Positions 11,328 to 22,680 of a stretch of DNA of 64,000 nucleotides are shown piece after piece. The DNA is taken from the NCBI GenBank assembly GCA_916048095.2, contig OU696575.1, forward strand, positions 11,747,468-11,811,467. The letters are read 5' to 3'. The translations under genes were made by a program, and so were the position numbers. The stretch's first letter is position 1. Each line of letters opens with the position of its first letter. The notes below the pieces were generated by a model. It made no database searches. It was not told the origin of the DNA and saw only the letters and a program-made list of their open reading frames with translations. This stretch comes from Sacculina carcini. Its lineage: Eukaryota; Arthropoda; Thecostraca; Sacculinidae.

Positions 11328-12838
11328 TTGAAATTGGATCATATTTTTGTCGACATGTTCTTGCTCGTCATTTGTTTAGTTCGGTTCATTTGTGTGTATG
11401 TGTGTGTGTATGCAGATGAGTGTGACTGGCCTCTGGGGATGCAGTCTGGTGACATTCCCGACGCAGCACTGTCAGCCACATCATCATTTGATCCCACCAG
11501 AGTGGGGCCTCTCTCATCTCGGTCCGACACACACACTTTTATAAATAGGCTGAAACGTTGTATCATAACAGATGCAACCAATTTGTAACTCTATTTACAC
11601 ATTTCTTCCTGTATTTAATTCTTGTTTGTGTAGAACAGCCGCTTTTTCCACTTCTTTAATAGGGCTTGTAATGATCAAAATATGCTGAATTACCGGGGTT
11701 ATGTGGGACATTATAAAAATTATTCGGTCGCTGCTGGACAATTCAGATTGAACGTGGAGTACGAGGGAGGGGCATGGTGCCCAGGCAGACCTATCAGTCC
11801 AGGAGTGCTGGAGTACCTGCAGATTGACCTGGTACTGCCGGACAACCAGTCATCTCATTCATCACCAGCGTCACGTGGGGCAGCCACAGTGAGCGCAGTG
11901 TCGGTACAGGGGCGTTTCGGTAACGGTCACGGGGTTGAGTTTGCCGACCACTTTCGTCTGCAGTACTGGAGGCCTCCGATGACCGACTGGAGGGATTATC
12001 GCCAGTGGAACCAGTCCCAGGCAAGCATCAGCCAGCCACAATCACCAACAGCATGACAAATTGATGAATGATTGCATATCAATGGATGCAGGTCAAATTA
12101 TGGATGTATCAATACTAATTCATTGGTGAATGAGTTTTATGTTCTGTTAGGTATGTGAGGATGAAGTGTAGACAAGTTTCCAGGTTAGTGCCTGTACATT
12201 TACCATGTCACTGAATTTGGCTGTAATTAATATTACTGATAAATACTGCAGGTGCTGGCGGGCAACATGAACAATTATTTGCCAGTGAAGAGGCGCTTGA
12301 TGCCCCCGCTTACTGCTCACAGTGTCAGAGTGGTGCCTCACAGCTTGTACGGTCGCACTGTGTGTATGAGGGTGGAGCTGCACGGATGTTATCGCTCAGG
12401 TCAGCTATCGTGCCAAATAACTCCATCTCTGTTTCATTGCACAGCCACGCGACTATACGACGGCTCACATACACGGCCACATTATAACATGACATGACAG
12501 ATATGCCATGTGAAATCATTGTTGACTCATTGATATTTTGTATCATCTCATCTCGCTGCATTATCGTGGGTTCAGCGGAAATGATATATTACAATGTGTG
12601 GCATGTGAATGCACGTGTTATGAATGTCTCGTGTTGTACGGGTGTTGTGACCGAGCAGACGGAGTGGTGTCATATTCAGCACCTGTGGGTCAACAGCGAC
12701 CGCCCCAGGTGCTGCTCACTGACATGACCTACGACGGAGGTCATGACATGACAGGTCACCTCACTGGAGGTCTCGGTCAACTGACAGACGGAGTTTCAGG
12801 CAGACACAACTTCCGTCACGACAGCGGATATGGTCGAG
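11328..12838 (+). CDS. Discoidin-domain receptor, signal peptide and discoidin domain (5' part)
   Basis: Four exons join in phase. 11328-11521 has a signal peptide (MFLLVICLVRFICVYVC; the start is ATG 11328 or 11355) then CDWPLGMQSGDIPD, equivalent to the DDR 'LGM...IPD' start. 11747-12020 has EGGAWCPGRPISPG, EYLQIDL, VQGRFGNG and WRDYRQWN. 12252-12399 has CMRVELHGC. 12659-12838 has DGVVSYSAPVGQ, TYDGG and GGLGQLTDGVSG. This follows DDR1/DDR2 motif by motif (F5/8 type C domain, the collagen-binding module). The 12020 donor is GC (CAG|GCAAGC) rather than GT. After 12838 (donor GTGACC) no further DDR exon is seen on this strand, so the DS-like domain, TM helix and kinase are missing here. The matching downstream half lies on the opposite strand at 6263-10292. 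Confidence 0.85.
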
Positions 12839-13247
12839 GTGACCATTGAACCACACCAAACTACTATCAGTAATCACTCGATCAAGAAATATTGTAAATC
12901 CTTTTTATTAAATCTCTTATATTCGAGCGACATTAGAGTTATTTTTATTTATTTCTTTTTATCAACTGTGGCTGCGACTGTACGTTTAATTTCAATGTAA
13001 TTTTCTCATCTTATTGCTCTTATCTATCTGTACGTTGAATATCAAGGTACATGGAGATTGCATTCAGGCATTGTATAGCTTTTACGCTCATCCTAGTCCA
13101 CCTTGATCATTGATCTCAAGGATAATAATAATAATAAATTTACATGATTACATTTATCACCCAATTCCACCAGCATAATCAACATATACAAATATGTGTA
13201 GTAGTTTTTATTGGCAAATATAATAACCGAGAGTGTAGTGTGATAAT

Positions 13248-14508
13248 TAGGGCTGTCAAAAAAGTAACCTAAAAATCAGAAAAAAGTAACTTTATTTTCG
13301 AGAATAAGTAACCTAAAAAAGTAACCTAAAAACCTAGAGTTTTAATGTTATTATCACTTTGGTATCGCTTTATCATATGTTTATCACGCCTTTGATGATC
13401 AGTGTGCTATATGAAATACATGGTTTGTTTGATGTTTGTTCTTGAACATAAAAATTAACTTAATAACCAATAAAGTAACCTAAAAATAACCTTCAAAAAA
13501 GGTCTAATTCCGTTTGCAATTCTGAAGGAAGAAAATACACCAGTCCTTCTTTTCTATTCTCTTTCCGAGATGGTACTATTTTTCCACCCTCTCTACGATC
13601 TGGTACCATTTTTACAACAAACCACCAAACGTGACTTAATATGATTAGACTAAGCTCGCAAAAAAGAGCATAACCATCAAATTGTAATTAAAAGTGGAAA
13701 GCTAATACAAATGCGAAAAACAATAATTTCAAATGTAAATATTTTTAGTAATGGTCGCAATAATGTTCTTCATATTGTTCCAATGGAACTTTTTATCAAA
13801 TAGCACTTTCTACAGCTTGTATATTAGTGTGAGCGTAAACAGTGCATGTGTGAATGCCCCCGTCCTCCCATATGTAGCACCCTGTGCTCACAGTCTTATA
13901 AATGTCAAATGTGGGAATATGGCGCTATCTCACGCCATGAAAATCACGTGCTAATTTCTGTTCAAGTAAATGTATACTGTGAAGTGCTACAGTGCAATAT
14001 CTGGTATAGAGAGCTCACACATCGTGCTATACCACGCTCCAAACATCTCACGACACCCTCCAGTTCGTGGACATTTCCTAAAATGGAACGACCCTGTCCT
14101 GTGTAACCAAAAACGTATAAATATCGAGTAGCACAGATAATAAGGTGAATAGCAAATGCTAAGTCCTAACAGCAGAAATTTTGACATTTCTTGATCTTCA
14201 GACCTAATATCCCATCTCTTTTCATATTTTATCCTCATGTATATCGTTGTTGTGCTTCTTATCTGCAAAAAGTCACCAAACTTTGCGGTAAACTTACCTA
14301 ATAACAAGAAAAATATCAAAAGGTAACCTGATGATAAAAAGTAACCTAAAAAGCAAAAAAAGTAACCTAACGATGAAAAAGTAACTTTTGGTAACATAAT
14401 AACTTTTTTAATAATTATCGTACACAACTTTTTCATGCAGTTTTAGGTAGCTTATGAAAAAGTGACCTTCAGGTGAAAAAGTAACTTTATTAACTTTTGA
14501 CAGCCCTA
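13248..14508. mobile_element. hAT-like non-autonomous DNA transposon with 8-bp TSD
   Basis: The ends TAGGGCTGTCAAAA (13248) and TTTTGACAGCCCTA (to 14508) are perfect 14-bp inverted repeats. Both flanks carry the direct repeat GTGATAAT (13240-13247 and 14509-14516). An 8-bp duplication with TAGGG-type ends is characteristic of the hAT superfamily. The 1261-bp interior has many AAAAAGTAACCTAAAAA-like subterminal motifs and no transposase frame, so it depends on enzyme supplied elsewhere. The stretch 12839-13239 to its left shows no gene. Confidence 0.88.
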
Positions 14509-14823
14509 GTGATAATATAGCAACAGCATACATGTATACACATACTGTCACAACCCTTTTCTGTTGATGTGCACTGGCTCGAGAAACGAGTGGTGACATT
14601 TTTGACACCGAGCAGATTGCACTGTACTGCACACACACACACACACACACGCACACACATGCAGACAGCGGGACATTGGTATCAATACGAGTTATAACAA
14701 TATCATGCCAGTTAACACTTGATCAAGTCTTGACTGGTGTCATGTGTCAATGTGTCAATGTGTCATGTGTCTCACTGTGTATGTTGACACAGTCAATCTC
14801 ATCAATTTCAGCTGGCTTCAGAC

Positions 14824-14937
<114 letters not shown>

Positions 14938-15502
14938 TGGGTTTATCTGAATTCTTGCAAGTTATTGACAATATTATGGGACGTGTGCAAGTGTACATAT
15001 CACGTGTGTTGTATTAAAATATATTTTTGGTAAGTTTTTTTCGGCACATATGCCAGCTATGTAATTTAATTTACAAAACAATTGCTCAAATTAATGTGTG
15101 TGTTTATATATTATAACAATACAGAAGTTAGTAATATTTGCAAGTGAGTTGGGTGCGAATTAGAAATTTGATAATACACACGTCAAGATGGCTTTATTCA
15201 AATTAGTTCAGCTTGTCACTGAAATAAGGTGCAAAATGATCTGCTACACTTCTTGTCACAAGCCATTTAGTCGCCTGTGTCCACATTAAGCATTAACATT
15301 AACATTAATGAGCCTTTGGCTTGACGGACTTTTTATGTTGTGTTTTTATTGTATATTTTTATTTGATTGGTATGCTGATTTAATGGCAATATAACGATGA
15401 GCTGATCGGCTAATTTACAGTTAAAATTAACTGAGATTAAATGGGATTGCAACATTTTTCACGATTCAAGCAAGATGGAGACGAAGTTAGAAGACACACA
15501 TA

Positions 15503-16166
15503 AGCCGTGGTCACACGAGACCAGTTTTTGGCTTGGGAGTGGTCACACGAGACCCGTAATTGTTCAAGCCAATAGTTGTGCAGAGCAAGTCGGTGTAGTT
15601 TATGCCGCTCTCCTGACTATATTATTTGAATTTTGATTTAATCCACGTGGATTCTTGAATATACAGATCAATGTTATACATATTCTGCAACTCATATATT
15701 TTCACCTATATATCTACTTATCAATTTTTAATCCCGTAGTGTATTAAACAATAAAATAAATTATACAAATACTATATTACTAATCACACCTCATGATAAA
15801 ATTGTCACAATAGAACTAAAAGACGAAAAACAACACGAAACATGTCCTCAAGATTAATTCAATCCATTGCACGCGCTGCTTCAGCACCATGTGCTCAAAA
15901 ACGAATGATAGAATACTTGCCTATCGCGAAAATGCAGTCATTTTCGGCGTGACAGTGCACTTCACCGCAGGGCAAGGTACCGCACCGCAGGGCACGCCCT
16001 ATAGAGGCAAGCCGCTGAAATGCAGACTAATTCGCTTGAAAAGTTGAACATGTTCAACTTCGGTTTTCGGGACTATTGTTGGCCTGACCAACAATTGGCC
16101 TTGTGTGACCACTCGACGAAGCCAATCGTTGTATTGGTCAATAAATAGCCTCATGAGGTCACGGCT
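15503..16166. mobile_element. MITE with long imperfect inverted ends, probable 3-bp TSD
   Basis: The left end AGCCGTGGTCACACGAG and the inverted right end AGCCGTGACC share AGCCGTG. Further in, both arms share TTGGCTT, GAGTGGTCACAC and CAATTGTT-like blocks in inverted order, over about 80 bp. ATA flanks both sides (15500-15502 and 16167-16169). A 3-bp AT-rich duplication would fit PIF/Harbinger, but the family is inferred. Confidence 0.6.
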
Positions 16167-16178
16167 ATAGTGAAAATG

Positions 16179-16309
16179 CAGTGTACCCGAAGAATTGTCG
16201 GGCGCACAGAAAGTCTCTTATATCTGGGCCAAATCATACGTAAAGTACAGCAGACTGGACTGAAGAAACACCCTTATAACCGGGGTTAACTTATATCCGG
16301 GGTACACTG
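16179..16309. mobile_element. Short pogo/Tigger-like MITE
   Basis: CAGTGTACCC at the left end and GGGTACACTG at the right end are perfect 10-bp inverted repeats 131 bp apart. The right interior has CCGGGGTTAA and TTATATCCGGGG, typical of mariner/pogo terminal regions. TA follows the right end but the left flank is TG, so the TA duplication is not intact. Confidence 0.5.
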
Positions 16310-17048
16310 TAATTACACGAAATCATGGTCCCCTGGATGTATTATTATGGGCGGTCATGACGAATAGCGGTATTTGTCGCTAGTACTCGTATATATTCCA
16401 ATATGGCAGTAAATATACGCATGTATTGTACATCGCCACATACAACATAAACAATTTGTCACATGCACATAGTCGCAGTAATCACACTAGGCAATAACAG
16501 AAAACATCTGTAAGCATTCCATCATAAAGGAATACTACAAAGACAACTGATAAACATTTGACAAACATAATGCGTAATCACTAGGGTGACCTTTTGTTGT
16601 AAATGCAACTCTATCATCATCCGTACCAACTCTATCCTTATTGAGAAGCCCAAAAAGCAGCCCTCTATTGATACGACGTAACTAAAAGCAATTATAAATG
16701 CAACTACTGTCAAATCTCACTGTTATGTGGGGCGACATAAGGTCTGACAGGCCGGTGCGCTCCTTTAACACCAATTATTAACATCATAATCATCGCTACT
16801 ATGCCACTTTCGGTACTCTGCCACTTTTGCTCGGTCCCGACAACATTCTATAAAAAAATTACTATACCACCCTTAATTTCGCTACTATGCAACTTTTGTA
16901 TATCAACGAGTCGACGATAAGGAACTGTTTAGCGAAAGCCAAGTTTGTCGAAGTACAGATCCAGCTTGAAATGGAGGATTCTTAACTGCTAACTGAGACC
17001 TGGAAAGCTCTGCCCTCCGAAGAAAATATTCACGGGAGCGAGGAAATT

Positions 17049-17371
17049 GACCTTTCTTGAGGACTTTTTTGAAGCCGACGACCATTTTGCGTCTGACGGG
17101 CCTTTTATGCTGGAAGACGTTGTAGAGGAAATGCTGAACCACGAGGAGCCGGTGGAATGCGGATAGATAATAAGTCAAGGATATAAATATCGAATAGGAA
17201 AAAATTTCGTTCGAAGAAGCTAAGCGCGCATGGACCAGCGTCAGGAAGTTCATGCAGCAGAGTAGCGGAAACCCTGGTGTGATGCAAGCATGCGGTCGTT
17301 TAGACCAGGAGATGCTCAAAATCCGCCAAAAACGATGCGCTAGCCGTCAATTTTTGACAGCTTCGGACTGA
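17049..17371 (+). pseudogene. Decayed pogo/Tigger-type transposase C-terminus
   Basis: Plus-strand frames encode ADDHFASDGPFMLEDVVEEML, then a stop, then SFEEAKRAWTSVRKFMQQ (from 17207) ending at a TGA at 17369-17371. An acidic stretch followed by 'F-x-E-A-x-x-A...VRxFxxQ' resembles the tail of Tigger/pogo transposases. The upstream DDE domain is not recognisable. The nearby CAGTGTACCC MITE fits the same superfamily. Low to moderate confidence. Confidence 0.35.
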
Positions 17372-17769
17372 GACTGATGGACAAATTTAGAAAATAACGC
17401 TGCTTGATAATATAGGCATATTCCTTAAGAAACGGCCGTTTTTACAAACCCTCGCTACCCGCGCTTGCGCTCTTCCTGTGTCACTTTGTTCGTTTTTTTA
17501 TATTTTTTTACTATGCCTCTTCTGCTCGGTCCTGACGGGTGGCACAGTAGTGAGATTAGTGAGATAGCAATCTCAAGTGCAAACGTTTGTTTGTATGACA
17601 CTTATTGTTAGATGTTGTTACTTATTGAATCATATCTTAATTTATCTGTTGATTGTTATTATTTACTCATATACATGTATATATATATATATATTTCTCA
17701 TTATGTATTCATATTTATTGATGGTTATTGTTATTTATTAAATCATATATTTATAAATTGTTGATTGTT

Positions 17770-17985
17770 ATCTAATGTAGAGTGTGGGCGGAGTGGCATT
17801 ATGGAGTGTTATCGGATGAATTGTTCATTGATATTTATTTATTATTTACTTTCCGAACTCTGGTTCTCTACATGTTTTTAGCGCTTCCGGTACATGGAGC
17901 CATCGCAGGCAATAGTGCTTGCACTCTTCCCAGGTCACTGAATTGCCTGTAATTAATAATCAAAATAATAATAATAATAATATTC
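17770..17985 (+). repeat. Interspersed retroposon tail, copy 1
   Basis: Shares an ordered series of blocks with 41245-41460: GGAGTG(G/A)CATTATGGA, TTTATTATTTA, CGAACTCT, GCGCTT, GTACATGG, GCACTCTTCCCA, TGAATT and a terminal (ATA/TAA)n run. A short unit ending in an A/T-rich microsatellite suggests a SINE or LINE 3' end. The two copies are clearly diverged. Confidence 0.55.
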
Positions 17986-18827
17986 AGCTTTTACAACAAT
18001 TAGTTCATACTATCAGAATTATTTTGGTTTAACAGTTGTACAATGCAACTAGTTACATCAACATCACACACCTATAATTCCGGCATAACCATATGATTTA
18101 TATATTTGCTAAATCCAGTAAGACCTTAGGACATTCATGAAAATTAGCATCGAGTGTGTCTGTCAATTTAGAGTGCAGATTTGAATGTCAATATCGGCAT
18201 AAGCGTGACAGACTCAACAGGCTATACACATATGTGAAGCACAATCTTAGCGTAACTGCGAATGTTTAGAATATTGAATAGATGTAATATAGATTATAGA
18301 TATAGATTAGATTGTTTAGATTAGTGAATAGATATCAAGTAGAAACCTAAACTTAGCCGTGAACGTGAATCACCCAAACTGTAGTTTTAAAAAGTAATTT
18401 CAGTGTTCAAGTTGTATTACTCTGTACTTTGAGATTGGTATTAGTTAATTTAAGGTTGGTGATAGAAAAACATAAAGCTCAGCTTGTTAGCGCAACTTTT
18501 TGCGGCACTTCATGCACCAATATGTCATCCCTGTCACCAGTGAATTAACAGTTGAAGCTTATGAAGCATGCAATCCTAGCGCAACTGCGAATGTTCAAAA
18601 AATAATTTTAGTACTACAATTAGTTATTTGACATAAAAATACAAGAGTTTGTCACAAAAGTATGTTTTCCACCATTAAGTGTTTTTCGTTATATTTTTAC
18701 CGGTATTATTGGACTTTCTGCAAAAAAATTATCGCTAATTTATAGTGCAACTTTAGGATTTTTGACGCAACTTTTCTGTATTCCTAGCGCAAAAAGCTCA
18801 CCCTTTTAATCACTATTGAGTACCAAA

Positions 18828-20120
18828 TTAAGTGTTCTGGCCGATCTGTGACTCCCTCGGTGATTCGGTACCATTTTTAAGCATGTCAAGCAGTTGCGAG
18901 TGGTAATACAACGCCGCCAGCACTCCGTTCACTTCACTATCACCGGGACTACCCGGCGCCTTGTGAGCTGCATAATTACCGGCGTTAGCTACGACTGGAT
19001 ATGTGACTTCGATGCCCGAAAAATCCGTCATTCGTCCACCGTAGAGCCGCAGCAACGTATGCACAGGACATAGCAACCGGCGGGGCATGGGCCGCGTGTA
19101 CAGCGCTAGATCGGCGTACATGGCCAGAACGGCTAGCAGCTGATGACTCACACTGCCCGAGTAGTAGAGATCGGCATCGCCGCCAAACGCAGCCCGAGAC
19201 AGCCGAGCAGTCGCCTCATCGCCGTCCATCACCACGCCGAATCTCTCCGGCAAGAACCGGTGCGCTCCCGACACCTTCAAGTCCAGGTCATTGCCGCGTT
19301 CGTACAATCCCCAATGCAGCAAAAACTGTGGCGACAGCGATAACTGGGAACGACCGCCCTGAAACGCAGCAGATGGCGGTAGAGACACCGAGGCAGTAGT
19401 GCGGGCGCGAAACGGATACGCAACGGCTGACAAGTGAGGTCGTCCATCCAGCGAAACGCACACGCTAAATGTGACCATGTCGAGCCGATAGGAGGTGAGC
19501 AGTTGACTATTATCGATGAGTCGCGACAGCCACACTGTCACACGTGCGGCCTGCACCCACTGGTCAAACCACACCACCCGATGGATGTCGTCACGATATC
19601 GCGAGGCTAACGGAACGATCGGCACGTTGGATGAGTTCTGTATTGCCTCGGCGCTATCGTGACCATCATACACGGCCGTCTCGGGCGGCAGCAGCAGCGA
19701 CAGCGAGCGTCGCATTCCGGCCGCCTCGCGATCCGAGAGACGCTCCAGATGCTGCACCGAGCGTGGCAGGTGCAGCTGGTCTGCGGCGGCCAGCGGAAGC
19801 ACCACATCTCTCATGCGCTCGCCGCTCGACTGCAACACGTTGAGAATGTGCGACAACAAGGCCTTGGTGTTGATCAGCGAGGCGTTATGATGGCGAGCGA
19901 CGGCACAGCGATCTACAACCACCACAGATCTGCGTCGACCATTATCATTACCACAATTACCACCACCACTAGCAGCAGAATTAACAGTGCGGGAACTAAA
20001 GCTGGTCGTCCGCAGCACACACACAAGCACACACTGGATGACTGCCGTCCACGCGATCACGCGCAACAACGACGCAACGGCCGATCGCGAACTCAACAGG
20101 TCATAAACTCGTCCACGCAT
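18828..20120 (-). CDS. Unrecognised type II membrane protein, intronless
   Basis: A 430-residue frame starting at ATG 20120 (MRGRVYDLL); the open frame extends upstream to about 20183 but without an ATG. A short basic N-terminus precedes one hydrophobic segment (about residues 17-37, LLRVIAWTAVIQCVLVCVL). The rest is mostly soluble and looks lumenal or extracellular, with few cysteines after the anchor and NxS/T sites. Recognisable blocks include VVWFDQWVQAARVTVWLSRL, LSPQFLLHWGLYERGNDLDL and TDFSGIEVTYPVV near the C-terminus. GC content and codon use are far above the AT-rich flanks, which supports a real gene. I do not recognise the family. It could be a Golgi or ER resident enzyme or an accessory membrane protein. 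Transcription and start site are unconfirmed. Confidence 0.7.
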   Translation of the reverse strand: MRGRVYDLLSSRSAVASLLRVIAWTAVIQCVLVCVLRTTSFSSRTVNSAASGGGNCGNDNGRRRSVVVVDRCAVARHHNASLINTKALLSHILNVLQSSGERMRDVVLPLAAADQLHLPRSVQHLERLSDREAAGMRRSLSLLLPPETAVYDGHDSAEAIQNSSNVPIVPLASRYRDDIHRVVWFDQWVQAARVTVWLSRLIDNSQLLTSYRLDMVTFSVCVSLDGRPHLSAVAYPFRARTTASVSLPPSAAFQGGRSQLSLSPQFLLHWGLYERGNDLDLKVSGAHRFLPERFGVVMDGDEATARLSRAAFGGDADLYYSGSVSHQLLAVLAMYADLALYTRPMPRRLLCPVHTLLRLYGGRMTDFSGIEVTYPVVANAGNYAAHKAPGSPGDSEVNGVLAALYYHSQLLDMLKNGTESPRESQIGQNT

Positions 20121-20711
20121 TGTTAATACGCGATACACACATACACACACACACGCACAGAGAGAGAGAGGCACAGACGCCAATAGTGTTCTAGTATCCC
20201 AGGATAGCTAGCAAGCCGTCAATGAACACTAGTGACATGATAACTTGCACAGACAACGCGGCGTTAACATGCACACTGAACGCAGTGCAATGGCACGCTC
20301 GCGCACATACAACGCAATAGTAAACGCAACGACAGACGTATACGCATGTGCTTGTGCGTGCGTCTGCCAGCGTGCAGGCAGACAGGATGGGTCATTGGCC
20401 TGTGGTGGGCTGTCGAGACGCGAGCCGGCGCCATCTCAGGCAAACAGCAAAAAGTGGAAGCCAATGTGAACCCGATGACGTCGCTACGCAAGAATCTTCA
20501 CTTTTACCACTTAACAGATAACACCACTTCAAAACACCGCGCACGGATTAAATGCAACACTTGGAATTTCATGCTTTACCTTTATGCATGGGTTCACATG
20601 TGCGGTATGAGCAGAAGTCAACACACACACAGCAGTACAATAACACACATACACATGTACAATGGCATATCCCAAGATATATACATTTGTCTACGTCCCT
20701 CAATGTGTATA

Positions 20712-20742
20712 TCTATATATATAAAAGAGATCCTCTGTGTGT

Positions 20743-20779
<37 letters not shown>

Positions 20780-22680
20780 CACCATCCTTGGTCCATTTTC
20801 TATCAGCTAATACTCGGCCACCACTTGGCGTACCCGCTGAAAATTTATACCATCATGTTGGAAATTTTCTTGTCTACACTTAACACTAAATTATAAATTT
20901 CAAAAATGAAATAAAAAAAAGTTATAGCGGTGAAAAGACAAAATGAACCCTGAAAAATGCGAAAATTTTGGTCAATGCTCTGCCATCTACTCCTCATAAA
21001 CCAGAAATGGTACAGCCAAACAGATTATACCACTGTGTAGAGAATTTTCTGTTCTACAAGATAGGTTATAATTCATATCAAAAAATAGAACATAAAAGAT
21101 GTAAACATGACAAAATTTCAATCTATATTCAAAATTATATTTATACTCCACGCGTCCGATTTTCTATACTTTTTTCTCTATGTATCAAAAACTAATTATC
21201 ACACAACTAAATAAATAATACCATCATGCTGGGAATTTTGTTTGCTACAACACGGTATAATTTTTAATTTTCCAAAGTGTATTAAAAAAAAGTTACGGCG
21301 GTGTGAAGTCAAAATGACAAAGTCAAAAATGCAAAATTAGCACTGGAAACCGTGAATGTTTTGGTAAATATTCCCCTATCTATTCCTCATAAACCAGCAA
21401 TGGTACAGCTATAAAAATTATACTATTGTGTAGATAATTTTGTGTTCTACAAGAAAAGTTATAATTTATACCCACAAATGATACAAAAAATGTGTAAAAT
21501 TGGCAAAATTGTCAAATACATCCAAAATTACACTTGATCACCGGGCGCCTAAATTAATTCATTTTTCTACCTATTTCTCAGGAACTATTTGTCACACATT
21601 AAAATAAATTATATCATCGTGCTGGAAATTGTATTTTTTTAAATGCGGTATAATTCTTAATTTTCCAAAGTGTATCTGAAGGAAGTGACGGCGGTGTTAA
21701 GTCAAAAGGACATATTGCCAATTTGACAGCTATTATGCGCACTTGCGATTACACAGGAATATACTACTGTGTAGAGAATTTTGTGTTCTACAAGAAAAGG
21801 TGTAATTTATACCCACAAATGATACAAAAAACGTGTAAAATTGGCAAAATTCTCAAATACATCCAAAATTACACTTGAACACCGGGTGACTACAATTTAT
21901 TCATTTTTATACCCATTTCTCAGGAACTATTTGTCATACATTAAAATTAATTATACCATCGTGCTAGAAATTTTGTTTCCTACAGTACGGTATAATTATT
22001 AATTTTCCAAAGTGTATCTGAAGGAAGTTACGCCGGTGTAAAGTCAAAATGTCATGTTGCCAATTTGACAGCTATTATGCGTACTTGCGATTACACATGA
22101 ATATACACTGATTAAATTTCACTGAATTCCAATCACAATTTACGCACTTGCGATTACACAGGAATATACTACTGTGTAGAGAATTTTGTGTTCTACAAGA
22201 TAAGCTATAATTTATACCCACAAATGATACAAAAAACGTGTAAAATTGGCAAAATTCTCAAATACATCCAAAATTACACTTGAACACCGGGCGACTAAAA
22301 TTAATTCATTTTTCTACTATTTCTCAGTAACTATTTGTTACACATAAAAATAAATTATACCATCGTTCTAGAAATCTTTTCTTCTACAATACGGTATAAT
22401 TTTTAATTTTCCAAAGGGTATCTGAAGGAAGTTACGGCGGTGTAAAGTCAAAAGGACATATTGCCAATTTGACAGCTATTATGCGCACTTGCGATTACAC
22501 AGGAATATACACCGATTAAATTTCACTGAAGCCCAATCACAATTAAGAATGCATCATATTATCTCCAAGCATGGATGGTGTGGTTTTATTGCGTACAGTT
22601 TAATTAATGCTACACTCTACTGAATATAAAGGCTTTATTGTCCTCAATAACGTTCCGCACGACGGGCGGGTAAAATGCTA
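20712..22680 (+). mobile_element. Helitron-like non-autonomous element
   Basis: Begins TCTATATATATAAAAGAG followed by CCTCTGTGTGTG, the usual look of animal Helitron 5' ends (TC plus TATA-rich start). It ends near 22653-22680 with CCGCACGACGGGCGGG, a short GC hairpin-like motif, then AAAATGCTA. The interior holds five degenerate tandem units. No RepHel protein is encoded. The termini do not meet a strict TC...CTRR rule on the right (GCTATT), so Helitron is an inference. Confidence 0.45.
20848..22460 (+). repeat. Five degenerate ~340-405 bp tandem repeats
   Basis: Units start at about 20848, 21217, 21611, 21953 and 22358. Each reads ATACCATC(A/G)TG(T/C)TGGAAATT, then CGGTATAATT, TTAATTTTCCAAAG and GTTACGGCGGTG. 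They are diverged copies inside the Helitron-like element. No gene is seen. Confidence 0.75.
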
